Assembly (NCBI GenBank): GCA_034926225.1 | Contig: JAYFRF010000001.1 | Coordinates: 379,198 to 443,197 of the forward strand | DNA: 64,000 nucleotides | Direction: 5' to 3' | Source: JAAZKA01 sp034926225 | Lineage (GTDB): Bacteria; Bacillota; Clostridia; Oscillospirales; QAMX01 | Translations under genes and position numbers: made by a program | Part shown: piece after piece, positions 54,360 to 63,352 of the stretch | Numbering within the stretch: the first letter of the stretch is position 1 | Layout: every line of letters begins with the position of its first letter | Notes under the pieces: generated by a model | Seen by the model: the letters and a program-made list of their open reading frames with translations, nothing else | The model's database searches: none | What the model was told of the DNA's origin: nothing

Positions 54360-55150
54360 GCGTGCTGTTGACCGGTCTGGAACAGGCGGATTTTACTGTC
54401 AGCGGCCTGCATGTTCGATTGACCGAGCGCGCTCAGGGTCATATTGCACGTTTCGACATGCCGAGAGCGCAAAGTGTTTTCGTCTATGTAACCTGTGGCG
54501 AGGTGATATTACAGCAATACGGTGAAGAGCCGGTCATTTTAAAACCGGGCGCTGTCGGCTATATACCGGTAGGCGTACGCAACACCTCCGCCTACACCGG
54601 TCATGATAATGCGGCCCTGGTGATCTCTTTTACGCTCACGGATCCGGCAGGCAGTCCTTACCGGCTCGCCGATAAGATCACCGCTGTCTCCAACGCATTA
54701 TCCGCAGAGGCGCGGCGACTGCTGGCATTGCTGCGGGATAGTACGGCCATTATGCGTGTGCCGGAGTTGCTGTCTCAAACGGCAACCTTCTACGCGCTTT
54801 TATCCGTTCTGGCGCAGGAGCAGTATGAACAGGATCCCCGCACAGCTTCTAAGCTGCGTGAAGGGGTGATGCTGCTGGAGTCAACCTATACACATAATCA
54901 GCCTGTCTCCGATTATGCCGCTGCATGCGGTCTGTCCGACGGCTGCTTCCGGCGGCTATTCCGACAGGTGTACGGCATCTCTCCGGTCGAATACCGCACC
55001 CGTTTTCGTATTGCACATGCCGAACAGCGATTGGCCAGCGGCGATGTCACCGTCGCCGAAACGGCTGTCAGTGTCGGATTTGAAAATGTCAGCTATTTTA
55101 TTCGCGTATTTAGGCGCTACACCGGCCATACGCCGGGTTCCGAACTGTGA
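54356..55150 (+). CDS. AraC-family transcriptional regulator
   Basis: 264 residues. An N-terminal cupin-like sensor (about 20-100; VYVTCGEVILQQYGEEPVILKPGAVGYIPVG) is followed by a helical linker and a C-terminal AraC double helix-turn-helix (about 170-262: VSDYAAACGLSDGCFRRLF and VGFENVSYFIRVFRRYTG). ATG overlaps the U32-like stop by 4 nt. It may control the sugar importer that starts 350 nt downstream, whose promoter carries an inverted repeat, or its own operon. Confidence 0.9.
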   Translation: MSVLLTGLEQADFTVSGLHVRLTERAQGHIARFDMPRAQSVFVYVTCGEVILQQYGEEPVILKPGAVGYIPVGVRNTSAYTGHDNAALVISFTLTDPAGSPYRLADKITAVSNALSAEARRLLALLRDSTAIMRVPELLSQTATFYALLSVLAQEQYEQDPRTASKLREGVMLLESTYTHNQPVSDYAAACGLSDGCFRRLFRQVYGISPVEYRTRFRIAHAEQRLASGDVTVAETAVSVGFENVSYFIRVFRRYTGHTPGSEL

Positions 55151-55209
55151 GCCTTCATTAGGCATGCACACTGGGTAAAAATTCACTGTTATTCTTCCTT
55201 TTATATTCC

Positions 55210-55251
55210 ACATGTAACGCTAAGCTCATCAAGGAGCTTAGCGTTACATGT
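55210..55251. terminator. Perfect 18-bp stem-loop after the AraC gene
   Basis: Arms 55210-55227 and 55234-55251 are exact complements with a 6-nt loop. There is no T-tract, but its place 60 nt after the stop suggests an operon end. The rest of the 349-nt gap holds the promoter and repeat listed below. Confidence 0.7.
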
Positions 55252-55376
55252 CTCCGAAAGCAGCTTTAATACATGACTACATCATGAACATGCGAGATAC
55301 ACCAGTTCCGTATCCTCACCGACTCCGGTATACATTATAAAGCCATAGTATTTGTAAATTTTATTATTGGTATATA

Positions 55377-55404
55377 TTGACAAACCATTACCATATGATA
55401 TAAT
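55377..55404 (+). promoter_or_regulatory. Promoter of the second sugar-importer operon
   Basis: TTGACA (55377-55382), 16-bp spacer and TATAAT (55399-55404), with a leader of about 90 nt. Confidence 0.85.
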
Positions 55405-55414
55405 GACGTTGTCT

Positions 55415-55436
55415 AGAGAATATTCATATATTCTCT
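55415..55436. repeat. Operator-like inverted repeat at the importer start site
   Basis: AGAGAATAT and ATATTCTCT (9-bp perfect arms, 4-nt centre) begin 10 nt after the -10 box, around the start of transcription. A repressor site is likely; the protein is unknown. Confidence 0.6.
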
Positions 55437-55499
55437 GTCAAAACATATTGGCGTTTTCGCCATGTGTTTTATAAATTATTTTTTAAAGGAGGGCTTCCC

Positions 55500-57254
55500 A
55501 TGGTCAGGCGTCTAACCATTCTCCTACTATCCGCCGCCTTGTTGATTACCCTATTTTCAGGCTGCGCAGGTACCGGAACCGCATCTTCCACTGCCACAAC
55601 CACCGCAGCAACCTCCGCTGCTACCACCGCTTCTACCACCAAAGCAGCCGCCACGACATCTGCAGTCACTGTCGCATCCACGAAAGTAACTACCGTCGCC
55701 GCCACAACAAAGGCAACCATCGCCACAACCACCGCAACCACCGCACCTCCGGAAGCCAAACCAGCCCAATTTACTGCTTTCTGGCAGGAAGCCGGTCAGA
55801 ATTTCCCCGACGGATACGACCATCTTCATAATGACTGGGTAGATATTTTGTGCGAATGGGCAAATGTTGAAATCACCCAATTAATCGTTCCCGCCTATGC
55901 TGATACTACCACGAAATTCAACCTGATGATGAGCTCCGGCGAGATCCCGGATTTTGTCGAATGTGCGAACCGTCCGGATATGCAGAAATATGGTATGGAA
56001 GGTGCGTTCCTCGAACTGACGCAGGATATCATCAATGAAATGCCCCTTGTTGTGGAAACATACAGCGAACTGCAGTTTAAGGCTATGCAATCCGAAGACG
56101 GACATGTGTACGCGCTGTCTGCCCCGCCGATCAACCACGATTTCGATACCGTCTTCGCCCGCTGGGATCTTTATAAGGAAATGGGTATCGAAGAGGTTTC
56201 CATGGCTCCGGCGGATTTGATCGATGCCGGTAAAAAACTGCTGGAACTCTATCCCGATGCGATTCCCTATACCACCCCTGGTATCAGTGGTTACCGCGGT
56301 CAATGGCTGTACCGTATTTTCAACACTTTCCCAAGCGGTTATTTCTATAACCCTGAGCTAGAGAAGGTCGTCAATTATTGGGAAGGTGACAACATCATTA
56401 CATGCGTTTCCTTTTTAAGGGATATCTACGCGCAGGGCTTGCTTGATCCTGAGTTCATGACATCCAACGGAGATGACAATGCCGCCAAGCGCGCCACCAG
56501 GAATGTCTTGTTGGCATATGGCAACGTCGGTTCTTACACAATATGGCTCCAGCAGCTTTTTAATGCCGGCAATACGGACGCGATATTAATCCCCGTCGGC
56601 TGCAATTTCGTGGAAGGTGTATCTGAGAAATACGAAGCGTTTCCCAAGGGGCTTGCTCTAGTTCTAACCTATACCTTCGGTATCAACCGGAATGTCGGTA
56701 AGGATGAAGAAAAGCTTGAGGGTATTCTTCGTTTCCTGAATATGCTGCATTCTGAACAAGTTCTCCAATTGAGCAACTTCGGCCGCGAAGGAATTGAGTA
56801 TACACTGTCCGGCAATGAAGTCATCCCGATTGAACCTGCGTTCACCGAAAGCTCATACCGCAGCCTATATGGCTGGGTCTTCGTCAACAACGCACAATCA
56901 CTTGAGTTTAAAGCTCTGCAGTTGATCTCATCCGGATCCTCGCTTGGGAAGGCCGGAGTCAATGAATTCACGCAGCTGTATCTGGACAGCACAAGCGCCG
57001 CATTCGATAAGCAGGTTTTGGATTACGGTTATTATAACCCCCTCGATGTTGCCGGGAAGCTGCCGGATGAAATTACAAACAACTTATCCAACATGACGCC
57101 ACTGCAACAGAACTTAGTGGGTCAGGTTATCCTCGGCGAGATCTCCATTGATGATTTTATTGCGGCAAAAGATGAGGTTGTCGCCCAGTTCGCGGACGAT
57201 ATCGCGAAGATTGATGAGATCGCGAAGCAAGCTAAAATCGATTTCGGAATGTAA
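55500..57254 (+). CDS. Extracellular sugar-binding lipoprotein of an ABC importer
   Basis: 584 residues. The signal peptide MVRRLTILLLSAALLITLF ends in a lipobox (SGC, Cys near residue 22). A long Thr/Ala/Ser-rich linker runs to about residue 90, longer than in the paralogue at 5767-7482. The mature domain is LplA/YtcQ-like, with MMSSGEIPDF, LYKEMGIEEV and YNPLDVAG. ATG at 55500 behind AAAGGAGGG; the ORF extends 12 codons further but without a site. First gene of a three-gene import operon; again no ATPase is encoded nearby. Confidence 0.9.
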   Translation: MVRRLTILLLSAALLITLFSGCAGTGTASSTATTTAATSAATTASTTKAAATTSAVTVASTKVTTVAATTKATIATTTATTAPPEAKPAQFTAFWQEAGQNFPDGYDHLHNDWVDILCEWANVEITQLIVPAYADTTTKFNLMMSSGEIPDFVECANRPDMQKYGMEGAFLELTQDIINEMPLVVETYSELQFKAMQSEDGHVYALSAPPINHDFDTVFARWDLYKEMGIEEVSMAPADLIDAGKKLLELYPDAIPYTTPGISGYRGQWLYRIFNTFPSGYFYNPELEKVVNYWEGDNIITCVSFLRDIYAQGLLDPEFMTSNGDDNAAKRATRNVLLAYGNVGSYTIWLQQLFNAGNTDAILIPVGCNFVEGVSEKYEAFPKGLALVLTYTFGINRNVGKDEEKLEGILRFLNMLHSEQVLQLSNFGREGIEYTLSGNEVIPIEPAFTESSYRSLYGWVFVNNAQSLEFKALQLISSGSSLGKAGVNEFTQLYLDSTSAAFDKQVLDYGYYNPLDVAGKLPDEITNNLSNMTPLQQNLVGQVILGEISIDDFIAAKDEVVAQFADDIAKIDEIAKQAKIDFGM

Positions 57255-57308
57255 TATTTTCTGTACGCATAACGGAGACATAAGCCTCCTAATCCTGATA
57301 CACGAGCT

Positions 57309-57337
57309 GGGGGCAGGAGTTTCGTACTCCTGCCCCC
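57309..57337 (+). terminator. GC-rich hairpin between binding protein and permease genes
   Basis: A perfect 12-bp stem (57309-57320 with 57326-57337) with a 5-nt loop and no T-tract, in the 105-nt gap. Likely a partial stop or 3'-end protector that makes the binding protein more abundant than the permeases. Confidence 0.65.
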
Positions 57338-57359
57338 TAAAGCTTTTAAAGGAGGAACT

Positions 57360-58292
57360 ATGACAAATACTGTTACAATGAATCATAAGGCAAGCCTGCG
57401 AGCCCATATGCGCCGCGCGCTGCCGATTTATTGCATGCTTGCTCCCGGTATCATAGCACATTTGGCATTCCATTACTTCCCCATTTACGGCATTATAATT
57501 GCTTTTAAGGATTTTTCACCTTATAAAGGTATTTGGGGCAGCCCATGGGTGGGTCTTTTGCATTTCCGATACTTTTTATCCGACAATAACTTCTGGCGCG
57601 TTATGAGCAATACCCTAATTATTAATCTATATAAACTCATATTCGAATTTCCTTTTCCGATCTTCTTTGCCCTCTTATTAAATGAGCTGCGTTCAAAGCA
57701 CTTAAAAAAGCTAATACAGACCGTCAGTTACCTCCCGCATTTTATTTCCTGGGTTATCGTAGCATCCATCGTAACGGCGGTGCTTTCTCCGAGCGGAGGC
57801 TTATTTAACGCCATGCTGCGTGCATTTGGCATAGAACCCATCTATTTTCTGGCCAAAGCACAATATTTCCGAACCATTCTGGTAGTGACCGATATCTGGA
57901 AGGGTTTCGGTATGGGCGCGGTATATTACATCGCTGCGCTATCCGGTATCGATCAGGAGCTGTATGAAGCAGCCGCAATCGACGGTGCGGGAAGGCTTCG
58001 TCAGACCTGGCATATCACATTGCCCGGGCTGCGTAACATCATAGTTGTGCTTTTGGTGCTGCGCGTGGGCAGCATGATCACGATCGGATTTGAGCAGGTA
58101 TTCCTGCTTTATAACCCCATGGTATACGCTGTAGGCGACGTCATCAGTACATACACATATCGGTTAGGTATCGAAAACACGAAGTATTCGCTGACCACCG
58201 CAATCGGGCTTTCGCAATCGGTTGTAAACTTCATGCTGGTTTATACGGCGAACCGGCTGGCACGTAAAGTTGCCGGCTGGTCATTATGGTAA
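57360..58292 (+). CDS. Sugar ABC transporter permease, LplB/YteP (MalF) type
   Basis: A 310-residue membrane protein with six predicted helices. YFPIYGIIIAFKDFSPYKG near residue 40 and the EAA loop LYEAAAIDGAGRLRQTWHITL near residue 205 define the family, as does the C-terminus RKVAGWSLW. AAAGGAGGAA directly precedes the ATG. It ends 11 nt before the next permease start and is a paralogue of the gene at 8475-9437. Confidence 0.92.
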   Translation: MTNTVTMNHKASLRAHMRRALPIYCMLAPGIIAHLAFHYFPIYGIIIAFKDFSPYKGIWGSPWVGLLHFRYFLSDNNFWRVMSNTLIINLYKLIFEFPFPIFFALLLNELRSKHLKKLIQTVSYLPHFISWVIVASIVTAVLSPSGGLFNAMLRAFGIEPIYFLAKAQYFRTILVVTDIWKGFGMGAVYYIAALSGIDQELYEAAAIDGAGRLRQTWHITLPGLRNIIVVLLVLRVGSMITIGFEQVFLLYNPMVYAVGDVISTYTYRLGIENTKYSLTTAIGLSQSVVNFMLVYTANRLARKVAGWSLW

Positions 58293-58303
58293 GGAGGATC
58301 AGA

Positions 58304-59197
58304 ATGAAGAGAACTACCGGCGAGCGTGTTTTTGGAGCTTTCAATATTCTAATCATGCTCTTCATAATGGCCGTTATCATCGTTCCGATGCTGCACATTA
58401 TAGCTTTAAGCGTGTCGAGTGCAGAAGCAATCAATTATAATCGTGTAACGGTTTATCCCATCGGATTTAACTTTGCAGCATATAAGCGCATTATTGGTTT
58501 CTCAACCTTTTCGACCTCGCTGGTCAACACCGTTTTTATTACGATCATCGGAACAGCACTCGCGGTGATAATGACCGTGCTTTTAGCTTACGCTATGTCG
58601 CAGGATTTCCCCGGCAAGAAAATTGTCACCTACTTTTTTGTCGTTTCCATGTATTTCAGCGGAGGACTGATCCCTACTTATATCGTTTTTTCTAAGTACC
58701 TTCATTTACGCAACACTTATTGGGTCTTATTTATCACCGGAATCGTAAATGTTTTCTATATGATTGTCGTACGAAGTCAGATAGAAGCTATGCCGCAGTC
58801 AGTTTTTGAAGCGGCGCGAATAGACGGCGCCGGCGAGTTTCAGACGCTCTTTCGTATCACGCTACCGATGATTTCACCCACTGTTGCGGCTATTTCGATG
58901 TTTTTTGCGCTCGGATACTGGAACTCGTGGTACAATGTCATGGTGTACACAGATAATCAACAATTCTGGACTTTACAATACTTCTTGCGTGTCGTGGTAT
59001 TGCAAAAACTAATCAATGCAAACGATATCAGCATTGCGACACAATTGCAGCAGGGAACCGCACAGGAGAGCTTCATCCCAGAAGCGAATTTCCGTATGGC
59101 GTGCGTTATTATTGTTGCCGCACCGATCGTCGCGATCTACCCATTCGTGCAGAAGTACTTCGTAAAAGGCATCATTGCAGGCTCCGTGAAAGGATAA
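58304..59197 (+). CDS. Sugar ABC transporter permease, LplC/YtcP (MalG) type
   Basis: 297 residues, six helices, EAA loop VFEAARIDGAGEFQTLFRITL near residue 180, and the C-terminal family signature YPFVQKYFVKGIIAGSVKG. I chose the ATG at 58304, 6 nt after AAGGAGGATC; the GTG at 58286 lies inside the previous gene. It ends the operon and is a paralogue of the gene at 7544-8437. Confidence 0.92.
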   Translation: MKRTTGERVFGAFNILIMLFIMAVIIVPMLHIIALSVSSAEAINYNRVTVYPIGFNFAAYKRIIGFSTFSTSLVNTVFITIIGTALAVIMTVLLAYAMSQDFPGKKIVTYFFVVSMYFSGGLIPTYIVFSKYLHLRNTYWVLFITGIVNVFYMIVVRSQIEAMPQSVFEAARIDGAGEFQTLFRITLPMISPTVAAISMFFALGYWNSWYNVMVYTDNQQFWTLQYFLRVVVLQKLINANDISIATQLQQGTAQESFIPEANFRMACVIIVAAPIVAIYPFVQKYFVKGIIAGSVKG

Positions 59198-59231
59198 TTC
59201 GTAAAAAATAAAACCGTTATACAGAAAGTAA

Positions 59232-59273
59232 GGCCTGCCGTGGTACGCATATCGGTGCGTTTTACGGCAGGCC
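59232..59273. terminator. Stem-loop between the importer operon and a convergent SLH gene
   Basis: A perfect 10-bp outer stem (59232-59241 with 59264-59273) and an inner ACGCA/TGCGT stem. There is no T-tract, but the position between convergent genes suits a two-way terminator. Confidence 0.6.
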
Positions 59274-59315
59274 CTTAGGATTACAAAAGCTAAAACAAGG
59301 CTCTGTTCATATCCG

Positions 59316-61481
59316 TCAGCTTATCTTAACATATGTGCGTTCGACCATCAGTATGGCTTCCTCTCTCTTTGCCATTCCGTATCCGGACTCACTCTGCGCG
59401 GCGGTTACCGGTTTGGGCATAAAGTTGCCGCTAGAGTCCCCTTTTATAATTCCTATTTTAGCCATATACTTCGTCGCCGCTACCGCCCAGGATGAAATAT
59501 TCGCCTGGTCGGGAAAATCCGCGACCGCGGCTACGCTGTAGTCGGCGTTGGGATCTATGAGCTTTATGGCCCGGAAGATCATCGTGGCGCACTGTTCCCT
59601 ATTGATAAGCTCTGATGGAGAAAATGTCGTCGCGGAGGTGCCGTTGGTAATCCCAAGCGAATAAGCCTTCAATATCTGTTCGTTCGCTGTATCCGTAAAG
59701 GGATTCGGGCTTGCGGGAAACGCATGATTTCCCGTCATTTTTTCATAAAGCCTTACGGCCAGCTCACAGAATTCCTCACGCGTAATGGGCTTTGTCAAAT
59801 CGGTATTCGCGAGAATATCCGGTATAAGACCCGCGTCGTTCGCGGCATCCAATTCTTCGGAAGCCCACGCGTCGTATCTGCCGAGCTCGATCCCGCCGCT
59901 CCCGTTAATCGACGGCGGGATATATGTCGCCTCGTTCGACGGCTCCGATTCGAGAATCAGCGAGTAGGCCCTGACTCGGTACGAATAGGAAACACCCGCT
60001 GTCAGACCGAAATCTGTATAAGCGGTATTACTGTTCCCGACCACGGTCAGAGTACTCCACGTTCCCGACTCGCCAGCCTTACGCTCGATTCTGTATCCGG
60101 TCACGAAGCCCGACGCAGCATTCCAGTTTAATACAGCCCGATCGGTATACCCAGCCGTCCCCGATACCGTAAGATTCGTCGGAGCGCCAGGTATCATTTT
60201 GCCTAAATCTACGGGAGGCTCCACGGTAAAGGAGAAAATCTGGCCCACTGCTTCGCCGGAATATCCCGAGTTCAGTTTAATACCGTTGGCGTAAACGCGA
60301 TAAGTATACATCGTATCGATGCTGACTGTTGTGTCGGTATAGTCCGTGACATTCGCCGCTGTCGTCGCTATCTGACTGTAAGCGCCGTCGTCCGTCTTTC
60401 TCTCGATCGTAAAGCCCGTTTCGTTGTTGGAATTGTCATTCCAGCTGAGCTGGATCGTCCTGTGAATGTAGTCGGCAGCGGTCGTCAGGCCGGACGGTGC
60501 GTCAGGCGCAAAGATATGAAACCGGATTATGGGGATTATGACAGGCGTACCGGTTATCGCGAAATCGGCGTTGGAGTCATCCGCGACAGACGCGTCGGTG
60601 CTGGTCAGATTATCATGATAACGCCACTGGACTCTAACCCGTACGGTACTGCTGGGGGTGGACGGAACCTTCCAGCTGTAGCTGCCGGTATCGGAAAGGT
60701 TCTGCACGATGCTGACCCACGATCCGTCGGCGCCACCAGTGGTATAATACAGGTTTATAGTGCCGCCGGACAGCGTCGTCGACCATTGTATATTGACCGT
60801 GTCTCCGATTGTATAGCTCTCGCCGCCGTTCGGCGAACTTAAGCTGACGTCCTGAACCGTGGTTGACGAAGACCACGCCCTGCACTGAGCGCCTTCATAT
60901 GTATAGCCGCTGATCATTGCCAGCTCCGTCTGATAAAAATGCTCGGCATCGAAAGCCACAAAGGGATCTCCGGAGCCAAAAAGATCATCAAACCAGCTGC
61001 TGTCGGCGGTCGACTGCGGCCTGTACCAGCGGTAAAGCGTGACGTCGCCGTGCGCGTAGTCATCGGCCGGAATCACGTAGCCCATGATACCTTCGTCGAC
61101 ATAGCCGTAATTTGCGATTGCGCCGTCATGCTCCGTTTTGCTGGTGGTCATGAATGTATCCATGCCATATAGCTTCAGTCTGTAAAGGGGAACTGTGTAT
61201 GGCAGCGGCTGAGGTGAAATCCAGCAGGATATACCCTCGTCCGTCCAGCCGTTGTTCAGCAGCGCGCTTCTTTCACTGCTGCTTGCCGTATAGGTATGAA
61301 ATGTGCCGTTAAACAGTCTATACAGAGGGGTCGTCTGTATTTTTGATGTGTCGAAGAAAATTGGTAAGGTACGAACAGGTGGGATAGTCAGCGCGGAAGC
61401 CTGCATATTTGTGCATAACAGCATCAATGCCATCAATACACAAAAAACAAACGCCGCTTTTTTCCTTTTACGTGTTTTCAT
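59316..61481 (-). CDS. SLH-anchored surface protein with DUF5648-like and fibronectin III domains
   Basis: 721 residues. Signal peptide to about residue 31 (FVFCVLMALMLLCTNMQASA). Then three repeats of the DUF5648 type (LYRLFNGTFHTYTASS..ER..LLNNGWTDEG; LYRLKLYGMDTFMTTS; LYRWYRPQ..AEHFYQTE) to about residue 200. A Ser/Thr beta domain follows (SPNGGESYTIGDTVNIQWST), then two fibronectin III domains (about 325-415 and 430-520). SLH domains (about 530-715: DAWASEELDAANDAGLI, FTDTANEQILKAYSLGI, FPDQANISSWAVAATKYMAKIGI) would attach it to the cell wall. ATG at 61481 with GGGAGAT upstream. Role unknown. Confidence 0.88.
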   Translation of the reverse strand: MKTRKRKKAAFVFCVLMALMLLCTNMQASALTIPPVRTLPIFFDTSKIQTTPLYRLFNGTFHTYTASSSERSALLNNGWTDEGISCWISPQPLPYTVPLYRLKLYGMDTFMTTSKTEHDGAIANYGYVDEGIMGYVIPADDYAHGDVTLYRWYRPQSTADSSWFDDLFGSGDPFVAFDAEHFYQTELAMISGYTYEGAQCRAWSSSTTVQDVSLSSPNGGESYTIGDTVNIQWSTTLSGGTINLYYTTGGADGSWVSIVQNLSDTGSYSWKVPSTPSSTVRVRVQWRYHDNLTSTDASVADDSNADFAITGTPVIIPIIRFHIFAPDAPSGLTTAADYIHRTIQLSWNDNSNNETGFTIERKTDDGAYSQIATTAANVTDYTDTTVSIDTMYTYRVYANGIKLNSGYSGEAVGQIFSFTVEPPVDLGKMIPGAPTNLTVSGTAGYTDRAVLNWNAASGFVTGYRIERKAGESGTWSTLTVVGNSNTAYTDFGLTAGVSYSYRVRAYSLILESEPSNEATYIPPSINGSGGIELGRYDAWASEELDAANDAGLIPDILANTDLTKPITREEFCELAVRLYEKMTGNHAFPASPNPFTDTANEQILKAYSLGITNGTSATTFSPSELINREQCATMIFRAIKLIDPNADYSVAAVADFPDQANISSWAVAATKYMAKIGIIKGDSSGNFMPKPVTAAQSESGYGMAKREEAILMVERTYVKIS

Positions 61482-61629
61482 TTTACATCTCCCTTTCAAT
61501 CCGTAAATTTTCTCGAGGTTGCGTCTGTCCGTAATGAATCTTGGGCTTATTCCGGTAAGCCCGCTACCGCATTTATGCTTTCCCGAACCGAATTTTTCCT
61601 TCTTTGCACATAATTTCTATACATTTTTT

Positions 61630-61658
61630 ATAATACCATATAAATGAATACACGTCAA
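61630..61658 (-). promoter_or_regulatory. Promoter of the SLH/FN3 surface-protein gene
   Basis: Minus-strand TTGACG (61653-61658), 17-bp spacer and TATTAT (61630-61635), leaving a leader of about 140 nt. The gap 61482-61905 also holds a divergent promoter candidate and nothing else I can support. Confidence 0.75.
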
Positions 61659-61789
61659 TGGAGCAACCAAGAAAATTTAAACATTTCTGTAATTAATTTC
61701 CTAATACTCTATTTAGCAATGCAACCAGCAATACGACAAAGAATATGACCAGGAACTGTAAATTATTCGGTAAAGATGTTATTTCGTTA

Positions 61790-61818
61790 TGGAAATTCCT
61801 GCGTCTCTGTGTTATAAT
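61790..61818 (+). promoter_or_regulatory. Possible promoter of the amidase gene
   Basis: TGGAAA (61790-61795), 17-bp spacer and TATAAT (61813-61818), about 90 nt before the ATG. Confidence 0.5.
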
Positions 61819-61905
61819 GTAGTATAAACTACCGCGTATGCGTAAGAACGCTGTCAGTCATATATATTTACTTGCAAAGTGCTAATTTAAGGGGTTATAA
61901 GTGCA

Positions 61906-63246
61906 ATGTTTACGATGTCAGCGATGGAGCTTGCTTATGCAATTCAAAGAAGAAGTCTCGGCGTAGAGGAATTAACAAAAGTATACATTGAGCGTATAGA
62001 ACGCTTTGATGGAGCCGAAGGTCTGAATGCGGTGGCGGAAATATACGAGAATGCAATAGCAGAAGCTAGAAAAATGGATTCTATGAAAACGGACCGTAAA
62101 GGTGCTATGTTTGGGTTGCCTGTGCTAATTAAGGACAATATCGATGTTTCCGGTTTACATACAACGGCCGGCAGCCTTACTCTCGCAGATAACATTGCTT
62201 TAAAAGATGCTCATATTGTTATGAATTTACGTCGCAACGGTGCTTTAATATTAGGAAAAACCAATATGACTGAATTTGCCAATTATACTGGCAATAACAT
62301 GCCGGGAGGGTATAGCTCGCGCGGTGGTCAGGTTCTAAATGCATATGATCGTATAAAAAATCCCGGCGGATCGAGTTCCGGTTCAGCGGTTGCCATGTCG
62401 GCAGGATTCTGTTCTGCTGCGATTGGCACGGATACATCATTCTCCATCGTTGGCTGCGCCATGGAAAATGGCGTAACGGGACTTAAGCCGACTCATGGTT
62501 CTTTGTCGTCAGAGGGTATCATTCCTATTGCCAGAACACTCGACAGCGCCGGACCTATTACACGAGACCTGCCCGACGCACTTCTAGTATATTCATGTAT
62601 GAAAGATGAACCTTTGCGGCCGGTTGAACCGTTAGCACCTGAAAAGATACGCCTTGCTATAAATACGTATAATCGGGATCAGGTTTCCGAAGCGCAGCTT
62701 GCGAGATATGACGCCTTACTTGGCGCGCTCAAAACAAATCATGTGCAGATCGCAGAGGTCTCCCATGCTCATACAAAATATCAGCGTGATATCATGCGCT
62801 GTGAATTTCGGCATGATCTTGAAGAGTATTTGGCAAGCTCCGGTGCACATCGTAAGACGCTTGAGGAAATAGTACGCTATTACGAAAATAATCCGGAACA
62901 AATGTTGAAATACGGTAATGCATATTTGCGAGACGCATTATACAGCGTCTCAGGAAACCTTGACGATATAATATATAACGAGGCTCTGGCTGAACGCACG
63001 AGGTTACGTTCTCAGATAATGGAGTGTTTATGTGGATATGACGCCTGTTTGATGACAGGGCCAACGAATATTATGCATTTTACAGGGTTGCCATCCGTAG
63101 CACTGCGGCTATGTATGGCCGACGATGGAACCCCACGCGGATTGATGTTATACGGAGCAGACGAACGGCGGCTGTTTGCTGCCGCATTGACTATCGAACA
63201 ATATTGCGCACCTATTATTATGCCTGTGTTAGATAGGGTATGTTAG
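61906..63246 (+). CDS. Amidase-signature family hydrolase
   Basis: 446 residues. The Ser-cisSer-Lys triad is recognisable: Lys in GLPVLIKDNIDVSG (about residue 75), cis-Ser in NPGGSSSGSAVAMSAG (about 150) and the nucleophile Ser in GTDTSFSIVGCA (about 175), where most relatives have GTDTGGSIR. The flanking NGVTGLKPTHG and ARTLDSAGPITRD are normal. Such enzymes hydrolyse amides of many kinds; GatA itself would normally have gatC and gatB beside it, which are absent. ATG at 61906 with AAGGGG about 12 nt upstream. The changed residues next to the nucleophile may alter the oxyanion pocket. Confidence 0.85.
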   Translation: MFTMSAMELAYAIQRRSLGVEELTKVYIERIERFDGAEGLNAVAEIYENAIAEARKMDSMKTDRKGAMFGLPVLIKDNIDVSGLHTTAGSLTLADNIALKDAHIVMNLRRNGALILGKTNMTEFANYTGNNMPGGYSSRGGQVLNAYDRIKNPGGSSSGSAVAMSAGFCSAAIGTDTSFSIVGCAMENGVTGLKPTHGSLSSEGIIPIARTLDSAGPITRDLPDALLVYSCMKDEPLRPVEPLAPEKIRLAINTYNRDQVSEAQLARYDALLGALKTNHVQIAEVSHAHTKYQRDIMRCEFRHDLEEYLASSGAHRKTLEEIVRYYENNPEQMLKYGNAYLRDALYSVSGNLDDIIYNEALAERTRLRSQIMECLCGYDACLMTGPTNIMHFTGLPSVALRLCMADDGTPRGLMLYGADERRLFAAALTIEQYCAPIIMPVLDRVC

Positions 63247-63352
63247 GTAATTGACAAAAACGCCCTAGGCGAATATGTCAACACCGAATTAAACTGCCAA
63301 TGTAAACCGGGTTATTCTGTACGGTTAAAGTACAACAAAGGAGGAGTTGTTT

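Noticed and set aside
55500..55770. Thr/Ala repeat codons in the binding protein as a DNA repeat element
   Set aside because: It is a coding low-complexity linker typical of lipoprotein spacers; the paralogue at 5767-7482 has a shorter one.
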